In this document: positions 26,886 through 37,340 of the stretch, one piece after another
Numbering within the stretch: the stretch's first letter is position 1
Layout: every line of letters starts with the position of its first letter
Assembly: GCF_009711135.1 (NCBI RefSeq)
Contig: NZ_WMIC01000005.1
Coordinates: 398,882-462,881 of the forward strand
Origin: Flavobacterium sp. LC2016-01
GTDB lineage: Bacteria > Bacteroidota > Bacteroidia > Flavobacteriales > Flavobacteriaceae
DNA length: 64,000 bases
Reading direction: 5' to 3'
Translations under genes and position numbers: made by a program
Notes under the pieces: generated by a model
The model's input: the letters and a program-made list of their open reading frames with translations, nothing else
Database searches by the model: none
What the model was told of the DNA's origin: nothing

Positions 26886-29657
26886 ATGAATACTTACAAA
26901 GATTACATTAACGAAATTGAAGAAAGAAAAGGCCAAGGACTTCATCCAAAGCCAATTGATGGAGCTGAATTAGTAAGCGAAATCATTGCTCAAATTAAAG
27001 ATTTAGATAATGAATATAGAGAGGATTCTCTTAAGTTTTTTATTTACAATACTTTGCCTGGTACTACAAGTGCCGCTGGTGAAAAAGCAGAGTTTTTAAA
27101 AGAGATTATTCTTGGTGAGTCTGTAGTAAAAGAAATTACTCCAGCCTTTGCTTTTGAATTATTGTCTCATATGAAAGGCGGACCTTCTATTAAAGTATTG
27201 CTTGATTTAGCTTTAGGTAATGACGCCGCTATTGCAAAAGAAGCTGCAAAAGTGCTTAAAACACAAGTTTTCCTTTACGAAGCAGATACAGATCGCTTAA
27301 TAGAGGCATTCAAAAATAATAATGAAACTGCAAAAGAAATCCTTGAAAGTTACGCTCAAGCTGAGTTTTTTACAAAACTTCCAGAAGTAGCGGACAAAAT
27401 TAAGGTTGTTACTTTTATTGCTGGTGAAGGTGATATTTCAACAGATTTACTTTCTCCAGGTAACCAAGCGCACTCACGTTCAGATCGTGAGCTTCACGGG
27501 CAGTGTATGATTACGCCTCAAGCGCAGCAAGAAATTAAAGCTTTACAAGCACAACATCCTGATGCAAGTGTGATGTTAATTGCTGAAAAAGGAACTATGG
27601 GTGTTGGTTCTTCAAGAATGTCAGGTGTAAATAACGTGGCACTTTGGACTGGTAAACAAGCAAGTCCGTATATTCCATTCGTTAACATCGCTCCAATTGT
27701 TGGTGGGACAAATGGTATTTCTCCAATTTTCCTAACAACTGTTGATGTTACTGGTGGTATTGGTCTAGATCTTAAAAACTGGGTAAAAAAGGTTGATGCA
27801 GAAGGAAATGTTATTCGTAACGAAAACGACGAACCAATTCTAGAGCAAACATATTCTGTTGAAACAGGTACAGTTTTAACAATCAATATTAAAGAGAAAA
27901 AACTTTATAACGGAGATCAGGAATTAATCGATATTTCTAAGGCATTTACGCCTCAGAAAATGGAATTTATCAAAGCTGGTGGTTCTTATGCTATTGTTTT
28001 TGGTAAAAAACTTCAAACATTGGCAGCTAAAGTTCTTAACATCGAAGCTCCTTTAGTATATGCTCCGTCAAAAGAAATTTCACATGAAGGACAAGGTCTT
28101 ACTGCGGTTGAAAAAATCTTCAACAAAAATGCAGTTGGAATCGCTCCGGGTAAAGTATTACACGCTGGTTCTGATGTTCGTGTAGAAGTTAACATTGTAG
28201 GTTCTCAAGACACTACAGGTCTTATGACTGCTCAGGAATTAGAGTCTATGGCGGCTACGGTAATTTCACCAATCGTTGACGGTGCTTACCAATCAGGTTG
28301 TCATACTGCTTCGGTTTGGGATAAAAAAGCGCAGGCAAACATTCCTAAATTGATGAAATTCATGAACGATTTTGGTTTGATCACAGCGCGTGACCCAAAA
28401 GGTGTTTATCATGCAATGACTGACGTAATTCATAAAGTACTTAACGATATTACTATAGACGAGTGGGCTATCATTATTGGTGGTGACTCTCACACAAGAA
28501 TGTCAAAAGGTGTTGCTTTTGGTGCTGACTCAGGAACTGTTGCTCTTGCTTTGGCTACTGGTGAGGCTTCAATGCCAATTCCGGAATCTGTAAAAGTGAC
28601 GTTCAAAGGAGATATGAAAGGATACATGGATTTCCGTGATGTGGTTCATGCTACTCAAGCTCAAATGCTTCACCAATTTGGAGGAGAAAATGTTTTCCAA
28701 GGAAGAATTATAGAGGTTCACATCGGTACTCTTACTGCTGACCAAGCGTTTACATTTACTGACTGGACTGCAGAGATGAAAGCAAAAGCTTCTATCTGTA
28801 TTTCTGAAGATGATACTTTGATCGAATCATTGGAAATTGCAAAAGGCAGAATCCAAATCATGATCGACAAAGGAATGGATAATGACAAACGCGTTCTTCA
28901 AGGATTGATCAACAAAGCAGATAAGAGAATTACTGAAATTAAATCGGCTGAAAAACCTGCTTTAACTCCAGATGCAAATGCTAAATATTATGCTGAAGTT
29001 GTAGTTGATCTTGATTTGATTGCTGAACCAATGATTGCTGATCCAGACGTAAATAATGCTGATGTTTCAAAAAGATATACTCATGATACTATCAGACCTT
29101 TATCTTTCTACGGTGGAGTGAAAAAAGTAGATCTTGGATTTATCGGATCTTGTATGGTTCACAAAGGAGATATGAAAATTCTTGCTCAGATGTTGAAAAA
29201 CGTAGAGGCACAAAAAGGAAAAGTGGAATTCAACGCTCCTCTTGTTGTTGCTCCTCCGACTTATAATATCGTAGATGAATTAAAAGCTGAAGGTGACTGG
29301 GAAGTTTTACAGAAATACTCTGGTTTCGAATTCGACGATAGCGCTCCAAAAGGTGCTGCACGTACAGAATACGAAAACATGTTGTATTTAGAGCGTCCAG
29401 GTTGTAATCTTTGTATGGGTAACCAGGAAAAAGCAGCAAAAGGTGATACTGTAATGGCGACTTCAACTCGTCTTTTCCAAGGAAGAGTTGTAGAAGATAC
29501 TGAAGGTAAAAAAGGAGAGTCATTACTTTCTTCTACACCAGTTGTAGTTTTATCTACAATTTTGGGTAGAACTCCAACATTAGCTGAATATACAACTGCT
29601 GTTGAAGGTATTAACTTGACTAAGTTTGCTCCTTCTAATAAATCGTTAGTAATGTAA
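26886..29657 (+). CDS. acnB: Aconitate hydratase B / 2-methylisocitrate dehydratase
   Basis: A 923-aa AcnB-type enzyme. The order is the AcnB-specific HEAT-like N-terminal domain (about 1-160), the swivel domain (about 165-380) and the catalytic core. Iron-sulfur cluster residues are visible in GSCMVHKGD and CNLCMGNQ. It interconverts citrate and isocitrate in the TCA cycle and in many bacteria also acts on 2-methylisocitrate. Length is a little above E. coli AcnB (865 aa). A separate promoter and terminator flank it, yet a second, unrelated aconitase gene follows only 127 bp later. Confidence 0.94.
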   Translation: MNTYKDYINEIEERKGQGLHPKPIDGAELVSEIIAQIKDLDNEYREDSLKFFIYNTLPGTTSAAGEKAEFLKEIILGESVVKEITPAFAFELLSHMKGGPSIKVLLDLALGNDAAIAKEAAKVLKTQVFLYEADTDRLIEAFKNNNETAKEILESYAQAEFFTKLPEVADKIKVVTFIAGEGDISTDLLSPGNQAHSRSDRELHGQCMITPQAQQEIKALQAQHPDASVMLIAEKGTMGVGSSRMSGVNNVALWTGKQASPYIPFVNIAPIVGGTNGISPIFLTTVDVTGGIGLDLKNWVKKVDAEGNVIRNENDEPILEQTYSVETGTVLTINIKEKKLYNGDQELIDISKAFTPQKMEFIKAGGSYAIVFGKKLQTLAAKVLNIEAPLVYAPSKEISHEGQGLTAVEKIFNKNAVGIAPGKVLHAGSDVRVEVNIVGSQDTTGLMTAQELESMAATVISPIVDGAYQSGCHTASVWDKKAQANIPKLMKFMNDFGLITARDPKGVYHAMTDVIHKVLNDITIDEWAIIIGGDSHTRMSKGVAFGADSGTVALALATGEASMPIPESVKVTFKGDMKGYMDFRDVVHATQAQMLHQFGGENVFQGRIIEVHIGTLTADQAFTFTDWTAEMKAKASICISEDDTLIESLEIAKGRIQIMIDKGMDNDKRVLQGLINKADKRITEIKSAEKPALTPDANAKYYAEVVVDLDLIAEPMIADPDVNNADVSKRYTHDTIRPLSFYGGVKKVDLGFIGSCMVHKGDMKILAQMLKNVEAQKGKVEFNAPLVVAPPTYNIVDELKAEGDWEVLQKYSGFEFDDSAPKGAARTEYENMLYLERPGCNLCMGNQEKAAKGDTVMATSTRLFQGRVVEDTEGKKGESLLSSTPVVVLSTILGRTPTLAEYTTAVEGINLTKFAPSNKSLVM

Positions 29658-29678
29658 TCTTACGATTATTAATATATC

Positions 29679-29712
29679 AAAAGCCCGAGTGATAAACTCG
29701 GGCTTTTTCTTT
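29679..29712 (+). terminator. Terminator after acnB
   Basis: AAAAGCCCGAGT pairs with ACTCGGGCTTTTT around GATAA. Confidence 0.92.
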
Positions 29713-29784
29713 TATTGCTCTTCTATTTTTTGTAACTTGTCATGTTCAAAATAAAATAGAAAAACAAAAAATAATACAAGACTT

Positions 29785-32049
29785 ATGGCTTTTGATATCG
29801 AAATGATTAAAAAAGTGTATGAGAACATGCCCGGTCGTGTTGACAAAGCACGCGAGATTGTTGGTCGTCCACTTACTTTAACAGAGAAAATTTTATACAA
29901 TCACCTTTGGGATGGAAATCCAACTCAGGCGTTTGGAAGAGGAGTTGATTATGTTGATTTTGCACCAGACCGTGTTGCGTGTCAGGATGCAACAGCTCAA
30001 ATGGCATTATTGCAGTTTATGCATGCCGGAAAATCTAAAGTGGCGGTTCCAACAACGGTGCACTGTGATCACCTGATTCAGGCAAAAGTGGATGCTGCAA
30101 CCGATTTGGCCAGAGCAAAAACACAAAGTAATGAGGTTTTCGACTTCCTGTCGTCTGTTTCTAATAAATACGGAATTGGTTTCTGGAAGCCCGGTGCCGG
30201 AATTATTCACCAAGTCGTACTTGAAAATTATGCTTTCCCTGGCGGAATGATGATTGGAACCGATTCTCACACTGTAAATGCAGGTGGTTTAGGAATGGTA
30301 GCGATTGGAGTTGGTGGTGCCGATGCTGTAGACGTAATGTCTGGAATGGCGTGGGAACTTAAATTTCCTAAATTAATTGGAGTTAAATTGACTGGTAAAT
30401 TATCAGGATGGACAGCTCCTAAAGATGTTATTCTTAAAGTGGCTGGAATTCTTACTGTAAAAGGAGGAACCGGCGCTATTGTTGAATATTTTGGCGAAGG
30501 CGCAACCGCAATGTCTTGTACGGGTAAAGGAACTATTTGTAATATGGGTGCCGAAATTGGAGCGACAACTTCAACTTTTGGTTATGATGCTTCAATGGGG
30601 CGTTACCTGCGTTCTACAAACAGAGCCGATGTTGCCGATGCTGCTGATAAAGTAGCTTCATATTTAACTGGTGATCCAGAAGTTTATGCAAACCCGGAAC
30701 AATATTTTGACCAAGTAATCGAAATCAATTTATCTCAATTAGAGCCACACTTAAACGGACCTTTTACACCAGATTTAGCGACTCCAATTTCTAAAATGAA
30801 AGAAGAGGCAATCAAAAATAACTGGCCATTACAAATTCAGGTTGGTTTAATTGGTTCTTGTACAAACTCTTCTTACGAAGATATTTCTCGTGCAGCTTCT
30901 TTAGCAAGACAAGTTGCAGATAAAAACTTAAAAACAAAAGCGGAATTTACCATTACTCCGGGTTCTGAAGTAGTTCGTTCGACTATAGAAAGAGACGGAT
31001 TCATTGATACATTTCATAAAATTGGTGCAACCGTTTTTGCCAACGCCTGCGGACCTTGTATTGGTATGTGGGATAGAGAAGGAGCGGAAAAAGAAGAAAG
31101 AAATACAATCGTTCACTCTTTCAACCGTAATTTCTCAAAACGTGCAGATGGTAACCCTAATACATTAGCTTTTGTTGGTTCTCCAGAATTGGTAACGGCA
31201 ATGGCGATCGCTGGTGATTTAGGCTTTAATCCACTAACTGATAAGTTGATTAATGAAGATGGAGAAGAAGTAATGCTGGATGCTCCAACAGGAGATGAAC
31301 TTCCTGCTAAAGGATTCTATGCTGAAGATCCAGGCTTTCAAGCTCCGGCAGCAGATGGTTCAGGGGTTCAGGTTGTGGTTAGCCCAACATCTGAGCGTTT
31401 GCAATTATTAGCTCCATTTGATGCTTGGGACGGGAAAAATATTACTGGTGCAAAACTATTGATCAAAGCCTTTGGAAAATGTACAACCGACCATATTTCT
31501 ATGGCTGGACCTTGGCTGCGTTTCCGTGGACATTTAGATAATATATCTAATAATATGCTTATTGGTGCTGTAAATGCATTCAATCAAAAAACAAATTCGG
31601 TTAAAAATCAATTAACGGGAGAATATGATGCGGTTCCTGCTGTTGCTCGTGCGTATAAAGCAGCTGGAGTTCCGTCTATCGTTGTGGGAGATCACAATTA
31701 TGGTGAAGGTTCTTCTCGTGAACACGCGGCTATGGAGCCTCGTTTCTTAGGTGTGAAAGCGGTATTGGTGAAATCTTTCGCTCGTATTCACGAAACAAAC
31801 CTTAAAAAACAAGGTCTTTTAGGATTGACTTTTGCAAACGAAGCAGATTATGATAAAATTCAAGAAAACGATACGATTAACTTTACTGATTTAACGGAGT
31901 TCGCTCCAGGAAAACCATTAACATTAGAGTTCGTTCATGCGGATGGCACAAAAGATATTATTTTGGCAAACCATACTTACAACGCTGGACAAATTGGCTG
32001 GTTCGTTGCTGGTTCTGCATTAAATCTAATTGCCGCAGGAAAAGCTTAA
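29785..32049 (+). CDS. Aconitate hydratase, mitochondrial type
   Basis: A 754-aa aconitase with the mitochondrial ACO2-like domain order: catalytic domains 1-3 first, swivel domain last. Motifs include [33 protein letters not shown] and ANACGPCIG, giving the three cluster Cys, plus the C-terminal [10 protein letters not shown]. It catalyses the same citrate-isocitrate step as the AcnB next door, though the two belong to different aconitase branches. It follows the acnB terminator by 73 bp, so it may have its own weak promoter. Having both enzymes side by side is notable. Start ATG at 29785 matches the family N terminus. Confidence 0.93.
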   Translation: MAFDIEMIKKVYENMPGRVDKAREIVGRPLTLTEKILYNHLWDGNPTQAFGRGVDYVDFAPDRVACQDATAQMALLQFMHAGKSKVAVPTTVHCDHLIQAKVDAATDLARAKTQSNEVFDFLSSVSNKYGIGFWKPGAGIIHQVVLENYAFPGGMMIGTDSHTVNAGGLGMVAIGVGGADAVDVMSGMAWELKFPKLIGVKLTGKLSGWTAPKDVILKVAGILTVKGGTGAIVEYFGEGATAMSCTGKGTICNMGAEIGATTSTFGYDASMGRYLRSTNRADVADAADKVASYLTGDPEVYANPEQYFDQVIEINLSQLEPHLNGPFTPDLATPISKMKEEAIKNNWPLQIQVGLIGSCTNSSYEDISRAASLARQVADKNLKTKAEFTITPGSEVVRSTIERDGFIDTFHKIGATVFANACGPCIGMWDREGAEKEERNTIVHSFNRNFSKRADGNPNTLAFVGSPELVTAMAIAGDLGFNPLTDKLINEDGEEVMLDAPTGDELPAKGFYAEDPGFQAPAADGSGVQVVVSPTSERLQLLAPFDAWDGKNITGAKLLIKAFGKCTTDHISMAGPWLRFRGHLDNISNNMLIGAVNAFNQKTNSVKNQLTGEYDAVPAVARAYKAAGVPSIVVGDHNYGEGSSREHAAMEPRFLGVKAVLVKSFARIHETNLKKQGLLGLTFANEADYDKIQENDTINFTDLTEFAPGKPLTLEFVHADGTKDIILANHTYNAGQIGWFVAGSALNLIAAGKA

Positions 32050-32071
32050 ATATTAAAATTCAATTATATTT

Positions 32072-32104
32072 AAAATGCCCTGTGGAAACAGGGCATTTTT
32101 TTGT
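32072..32104. terminator. Bidirectional terminator
   Basis: AAAATGCCCTGT pairs with ACAGGGCATTTTTTT between the converging aconitase and kelch genes. Confidence 0.92.
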
Positions 32105-32137
32105 TAGGAGGTCATTTTGAAAATATTTAACAAGGAC

Positions 32138-33532
32138 TCAGTTTGCAAGTTCTATTTGAGATAAAGTCTTTGTTCTATTTGGTTTTGTAGTGTCAAACTC
32201 TTCAGTTGAAATGCTAAAAACAAGAGAAGAGGGAGTTTTTGAGTATTCATTTATAGTGTAACCACCTACTATATATAATTTGTTGTTATTATAATACATA
32301 GCTGAACGATATAAATTCAGTTCAATAGTATATTCTTTTAATAGTTTTGTTTTGATGTTGTAAACATACATTTTTTTGTTTTCAAAAAAATAGATTGTAT
32401 CATCATTGTAAGTTATAGCAGGTCTTTCTAAGCCTGAAAATAATTCACCTTCAGTTTGCCATTTTTCAGAGGTTAAGTCAAAAGTTTCAATCTGAGGAAC
32501 AGGATTTCCGTTGTTACCGCCAATTAAATATATTTTATCTTCAATCAGAATTCCGTTTGTTTCCATTGCGATTGGCATACTTGCCAGTTCGTACCAGTAA
32601 CCGGAGGTGATATTGTAAAAATGTACTTTATTAGTAAAATCTTTTTCATCCTTCTTCTCTGATTTTATCGAGCCTCCTATAACTATAATATTGTCTTTGT
32701 ATGAAAAAGATGCAGCGTCAGAAGCTTGATGTGGATAAGTTTTGTCAATCGTAACTGTTTTCTTGTCCATGTCAAAAACTTCAATTTCGTTTTGTAGATA
32801 CTCAAATTTTCCATTCATTGAGATTTTTTTTCCTCCCAAAATGTATATTGTATTGTTATAGTAATTGACATTATGAAAAGCTCGCTTTTTGAATTTCTCT
32901 TCAGTAATTTGCCAGGAGTCTAATGCGATATCATAAATCAATAAATTGGATTTGTACATTGCTATACTATTGTCTTGGCGAAGTTCTTCTAAAAATTTTT
33001 GTATGAAATTATCGTTATCATCGAAATTTTGATTTTTTGACCGCAGCCTTTTGAAAGGGTCGTTTTCTATGCTTGCATCACCTCCTGTGATATAAATTTT
33101 TCCATCCTTAAGAAAAGATCCAAATGATGAAATACCATATTTTATTGATTTTAGCTTGGTGTATGATAGTTTAGATTTTAGTTTTAATTCATGATTTGCT
33201 TCAATTTTCAATTCGTTTAAATTTTCAGTTTCTTCAGAAAGAATAACGTGAAATTTCAGTTTTGCTAAGTTTTCAATGCTTATTTTTAAAGTAGTAAACC
33301 CAAGATGAGAAAATTCTACTATTTCATCGGCTTTAAGAGATGAAAAAGAAGATGTTGAAAACTCTCCTTTTTTATTGGTGATAGTTCCAATTTTGCTATT
33401 TAATGCTAAAATATTAACATCCTCAAGAGGTTCGTCGTTTCTTGAAAATACAGAACCTTTTTGGTTTTGTGAAAATAAGAACAGCGGAAATAAGAAGAGT
33501 GTAAAGAGTAATTTTTTCACAAGTTTTTGCAA
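32138..33532 (-). CDS. Exported kelch-repeat protein with CarboxypepD-reg-like domain
   Basis: A 464-aa exported protein. The signal peptide ends near FLFSQNQ (about residue 22). A CarboxypepD-reg-like beta domain covers about 25-105 (GSVFSRNDEPLEDVNILA). A kelch beta-propeller follows (about 140-450), with repeats such as IYILGGK, IIVIGGS, IYLIGGN and LYIVGGY. It is probably a periplasmic or surface binding protein; no enzyme motif is visible. Not part of an operon. The substrate is unknown. Such domain pairings are common in Bacteroidota envelope proteins. Confidence 0.75.
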   Translation of the reverse strand: MQKLVKKLLFTLFLFPLFLFSQNQKGSVFSRNDEPLEDVNILALNSKIGTITNKKGEFSTSSFSSLKADEIVEFSHLGFTTLKISIENLAKLKFHVILSEETENLNELKIEANHELKLKSKLSYTKLKSIKYGISSFGSFLKDGKIYITGGDASIENDPFKRLRSKNQNFDDNDNFIQKFLEELRQDNSIAMYKSNLLIYDIALDSWQITEEKFKKRAFHNVNYYNNTIYILGGKKISMNGKFEYLQNEIEVFDMDKKTVTIDKTYPHQASDAASFSYKDNIIVIGGSIKSEKKDEKDFTNKVHFYNITSGYWYELASMPIAMETNGILIEDKIYLIGGNNGNPVPQIETFDLTSEKWQTEGELFSGLERPAITYNDDTIYFFENKKMYVYNIKTKLLKEYTIELNLYRSAMYYNNNKLYIVGGYTINEYSKTPSSLVFSISTEEFDTTKPNRTKTLSQIELAN

Positions 33533-33753
33533 GTTAAGTTAGTATTAAATTTAAAATTATTGGTGTTGTGTAAAAAGCTGAATTTTAAAAAGTTGGCTCA
33601 ATTTTTATGCCGAATAGGTTAATTTGGATGAAATTAGTTGTTAAAAATTGTGTTTTTTTTACTTTAAAAAGTTAAATTCGCCTTGCCCCAAATAACAAAA
33701 CAGCTTTTTTTGAGTTTTAGAAATAGAAAAGTTCAAAAAGTGCGATAGATAAA

Positions 33754-34902
33754 ATGACAAGGATGACCTATAGATTAATAATATTGATGTTTTTTTTTAG
33801 TGTTGGTGTTTTTTCTCAGGAAAAATACATCAAGCATAAAATCTCAAAAGGAGAAAATATTACCGTTATTGCTAAAAAATATGGTGTTAAACCAAAAGAT
33901 ATTATCGACGCAAACCCAGATGCGCCAAAGATATTGAAACTCAATTCGGTTTTATTGGTCCCAAATAATAACAAAGCAGTTACCTTAAAACCTACTGAGA
34001 ATGTTGAAAATACAAATGCAGATTCTCATGAAATTCAGGCAAAAGAAACGCTTTGGGGAATTGCAAAAAAGTATAATGTATCGGTTGACGAATTAAAAAA
34101 AGCAAATCCTTCACTTGAATCCGAAGGATTAAAGATTGGACAACGAATAAATATTCCTTCAAATTCAGCTGCAATTGCTGAAAACACTGCTCAAATTACA
34201 GAACAATCAACGGATGTTGAGATTGTAGTTGAGGTGCAGCCAAAAGAAACCAAATACGCGATTGCCAAAAGATATGGAATAACGGTTGCTGAATTAGAAA
34301 AACAAAATCCTTTTATAAAAGGAAAACTTCCTGTAGGTTATGTTTTAAAAATAAAAACTTCTAAAGAAAAGGCAGATGCTGCATTAAACCCTGTTCCAGC
34401 GACAAATGAAATAACACCAGCTCAGGAAGAAAACACGCAAATAGCTGATAACACAAATGTAAAAACTGATTCGGCGATAGTCCGTGTAAGCAATCACTCA
34501 GGATTGATTGATCTTTTAATTTTGAATGCTACGCAAAACATAGGAACGCGTTACCGTTCTGGAGGTACAACAAAAGCTGGTTTTGACTGCTCAGGTTTGA
34601 TGTTTTGTACTTTTGGAAACTTTGATATTAAATTGCCAAGAAGTTCAATTGAACAATCTCGAATTGGAAGCAAAGTCAATTCTGATGCAGCACAGAAGGG
34701 GGATTTAATTTTCTTTAAAACAAATGGACGCCGTCATATTAATCACGTAGGAATGGTTGTTGAGGTGACTGAAGGCGAAATTAAATTTGTTCATTCTTCG
34801 ACTCATGGAGGTGTTATGATTTCTTCAACAAAAGAGCCGTATTACGAAAGAGCTTTTTCGCAGGTTAATCGTATTTTAGAAGAAGAAACTAAGAAGCTGT
34901 AG
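33754..34902 (+). CDS. LysM-NlpC/P60 peptidoglycan endopeptidase
   Basis: A 382-aa exported cell-wall hydrolase. A signal peptide ends near VFSQE (residue 23). Three LysM modules follow at about 25-70, 92-137 and 155-203 (YIKHKISKGENITVIAKKYGV starts the first). An NlpC/P60 domain at about 250-375 has the catalytic Cys in FDCSGLM and His in INHVGMV. It should cut stem peptides in peptidoglycan. Start at 33754 or at the ATG three codons on. A TTG (33648-33650) and TAAATTCG (33673-33680) could form its promoter with a 22-bp spacer. Its last 14 bases overlap the converging response regulator gene. Confidence 0.9.
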   Translation: MTRMTYRLIILMFFFSVGVFSQEKYIKHKISKGENITVIAKKYGVKPKDIIDANPDAPKILKLNSVLLVPNNNKAVTLKPTENVENTNADSHEIQAKETLWGIAKKYNVSVDELKKANPSLESEGLKIGQRINIPSNSAAIAENTAQITEQSTDVEIVVEVQPKETKYAIAKRYGITVAELEKQNPFIKGKLPVGYVLKIKTSKEKADAALNPVPATNEITPAQEENTQIADNTNVKTDSAIVRVSNHSGLIDLLILNATQNIGTRYRSGGTTKAGFDCSGLMFCTFGNFDIKLPRSSIEQSRIGSKVNSDAAQKGDLIFFKTNGRRHINHVGMVVEVTEGEIKFVHSSTHGGVMISSTKEPYYERAFSQVNRILEEETKKL

Positions 34903-35293
34903 TGTTTAGGTAAAAATTATCTTTAAATTCTTCAATCGGAAAAGGCTTACTCAGCATTTTCGAGACATATTTGTTTTTTGTGATTTCATCGATTTCATCT
35001 GGATCTAAAGTGGATGAAAGAACATAAATTTGAGTATCATTCTTAATTTTTGATTCCAATTTATCGTATTCTTTCAAGAAATCAAAACCATTCATAAAGG
35101 GCATCTGGATATCAAGAAGAATAATCAGCGGTTTGTTTATTTCTCTGTTGTTATCGAGCCACAAAAGTGCTTCTTCTCCATTGTTGGCAATGTGAATTTC
35201 TTCTATAAAAAGCACTTTTTTTAATAGTTGTCTGATTACCAGCTGATCAATCAAATTATCTTCAATTAATAGAAATGTTGTGTTAAGTGGCAT
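34889..35293 (-). CDS. Stand-alone CheY-like response regulator
   Basis: A 134-aa receiver domain only. The acidic pocket is E11-D12, the phospho-acceptor is D61 in LLDIQMP, Ser/Thr follows in VLSST and Lys in SKPF. No output domain. Its start overlaps the end of the histidine kinase gene by 11 bp, so the pair is translationally coupled and the kinase is its probable donor. It resembles Rcp1-like single-domain regulators that act by protein contact. Its 3' end overlaps the converging peptidase gene by 14 bp. Confidence 0.9.
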   Translation of the reverse strand: MPLNTTFLLIEDNLIDQLVIRQLLKKVLFIEEIHIANNGEEALLWLDNNREINKPLIILLDIQMPFMNGFDFLKEYDKLESKIKNDTQIYVLSSTLDPDEIDEITKNKYVSKMLSKPFPIEEFKDNFYLNTTAS

Positions 35294-36707
35294 AGTAGTT
35301 TGGTATTGTTACGACAAATTTGCTTCCTATTTCAGTTTGTGAGCTTACAGAGATATTTCCTTTAATATTTTCAACTGCTTCTTTTACAATATAAAGCCCT
35401 AATCCAGATCCTTTATTTTTGTTTGTTCCAAAATACATTTCAAAAATATTGTCTTTAAATTCCTCTTTAATTCCAATTCCGTTGTCTGTTACTTCAATTT
35501 TATTAAATCCATCTTTTACAGAGGTTTTAATAGAAATTAGCATTTCCTGTTTGCTGGCGTCGGCATATTTAATGGCATTTGAGAGTAAATTCGAAATGAT
35601 GATTTTTAGCCTTAAACTGTCGCTTTGAATTTGATCGACTAATAATTCTTTGGTAAATGTGATTTTGCTGGCGTTTTCAATATGCATTAACTGAGAAATA
35701 GCTTCTTCAAATAATTCTTTTAAGCTCACAGGTTCCATGACTATTTGAGTACGTTTGTTTTTCGAGTAATCAATAATGTCGCTTATGAATTGATCCTGTT
35801 TGGCCAGACTTTGCTCCATTAAATTCAGATAATCCTTAATCTGTGAGACATTGTCTTCTAATTGTGTGATTTTTATAAGGCCTTTCAAAGATGTAATTGG
35901 AGATCTTAAATCATGCGATGCGCTGTAAACAAAGCAATCCAGTTCATGATTTACCAGCATTAGATTTTCGTTTTTTACTTCGATTTCTTTTTTAGAAACT
36001 AGCAGGCGCTTTACCATTATGGAATAGTAAAGACAAATGCTGCAGACAATAATCAGAATAAAAAGAATATTTGTGATGATCAGCAAATCTTTTATTTTAC
36101 GGGTTCCTACGCCTAAGGTATTCAAAAAATTGCGTTCGTTAATGGTAAGTTTGTCGCTTATGACGCTAATTTCGCTAAGAAATTTTCGTTGTTCATTAGT
36201 GGTTAATGAATTGTGTTTTATTTTCGCGTCAATCTGCGTTCCAAGTACAAATAATTCATTGATTAATTTGTCTCCTTCTTCCCATTCGTGAATGGCTTTT
36301 GCTAAAAAGGAAACTTCTTTAAAATGAACAAAAAGCCAAACAAGATCGTCTAGATCGTCTTTATGATTTCGTCCTTTAAGAAAACCTTCGCGGGCAATTT
36401 GGTTGTCGCCAGCTTTTAGGAGTGTTTTTCTGGCGATTCCGTCACCTTGAGGAACGCTCAGCTCTTCGATGTATAATTTCCACTGATTTTGATCTTTCGT
36501 ATAAAGGTATGTAATGAGATGTCGTGCAGCATCTTTTTGGCCTTTTGAATAATGTGATTCGCCATTAACGTAGGCTCTATTGGCAGATAAAATTTTGATT
36601 GTAAAGAAATTGATGCATATTAAAAGGGCGCATGTAATAAATACAATTAGCAAAAGAACAAAGACATTTGGAAATCGCATTTTTCTTAAAAGCTGAATCT
36701 TCTGCAT
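35283..36707 (-). CDS. Membrane histidine kinase
   Basis: A 474-aa sensor kinase. Membrane spans lie at about 14-36 and 206-230, enclosing an all-helical periplasmic sensor of about 165 residues. A short coiled coil leads to the HisKA domain with H265 in SASHDLRSP. The HATPase domain has N-box NLLSNAIKYA, G1 DNGIGI and G2 GSGLGLYIV. No HAMP or PAS domain is seen. It is coupled to the single-domain regulator 34889-35293. The signal is unknown. Confidence 0.9.
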   Translation of the reverse strand: MQKIQLLRKMRFPNVFVLLLIVFITCALLICINFFTIKILSANRAYVNGESHYSKGQKDAARHLITYLYTKDQNQWKLYIEELSVPQGDGIARKTLLKAGDNQIAREGFLKGRNHKDDLDDLVWLFVHFKEVSFLAKAIHEWEEGDKLINELFVLGTQIDAKIKHNSLTTNEQRKFLSEISVISDKLTINERNFLNTLGVGTRKIKDLLIITNILFILIIVCSICLYYSIMVKRLLVSKKEIEVKNENLMLVNHELDCFVYSASHDLRSPITSLKGLIKITQLEDNVSQIKDYLNLMEQSLAKQDQFISDIIDYSKNKRTQIVMEPVSLKELFEEAISQLMHIENASKITFTKELLVDQIQSDSLRLKIIISNLLSNAIKYADASKQEMLISIKTSVKDGFNKIEVTDNGIGIKEEFKDNIFEMYFGTNKNKGSGLGLYIVKEAVENIKGNISVSSQTEIGSKFVVTIPNYYAT

Positions 36708-37340
36708 ATTTCTTATTTTGTAGGTTGATAGTTTCGTTTTAAACGTCTGATTAACTTGTAGTTGATGTTTTTTTTCTGTTTCGTAAGTTTGGGGAACTTT
36801 TTATGAGTTTAAGTTATAAAATAAACAATTGTTAATAAAAATAAGGTGATTTGATTAATTTCACCTTCTTATCAAATTTAATAAAAAAATATTTTGCTTT
36901 AACAAAGAAGATTTTATTTTCGGAATATTTTGAATTTATTTAAATTAATCTATTGTTTATCAGGTATTTATAATTTAGTTAAAATTTTTTAAAACATTTT
37001 TTTGACGAAAGTATATTCATTTTTAATAATCATTTTACGAATAAATAATTATTTCAAAGCATAATTTTGTTTAACGATTCTTGGTTTTGAAAACAATTAC
37101 AAGAAAAGGTTTTGTTTTATTTTTTTAGAAAGTTAAAAAAAAATAATTTATAAAAAAATGTAAGAATAAAATGGATCTTTTTTTCTTTTTTAAGTGTGTT
37201 TTAATAACAAAAGAAGCTGCAAGTTCTGCTTGCAGCTTTTTTTTAAAAGTAAAGTTATTTCATAAATTTAAACGTGTTGCATATTAAAAAATGATTGATA
37301 ATTCTAAGTGTATCAAATTGTTATATTTTGAAAGACTATG
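36708..37340. other. Long A/T-rich spacer with terminator-like hairpin
   Basis: A 633-bp region, strongly A/T-rich, with no convincing gene. It carries TAATTTTG at 37062-37069 (a -7-like box) and a strong hairpin with T-run at 37213-37246. The hairpin can end the minus-strand DUF4240 gene or a small plus-strand RNA of about 170 nt. Confidence 0.4.
37213..37246. terminator. Terminator hairpin
   Basis: AAGCTGCAAG pairs with CTTGCAGCTT with eight T on the plus side. A sister hairpin with nearly the same arms ends the lipoprotein gene at 38535-38570. Confidence 0.75.
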
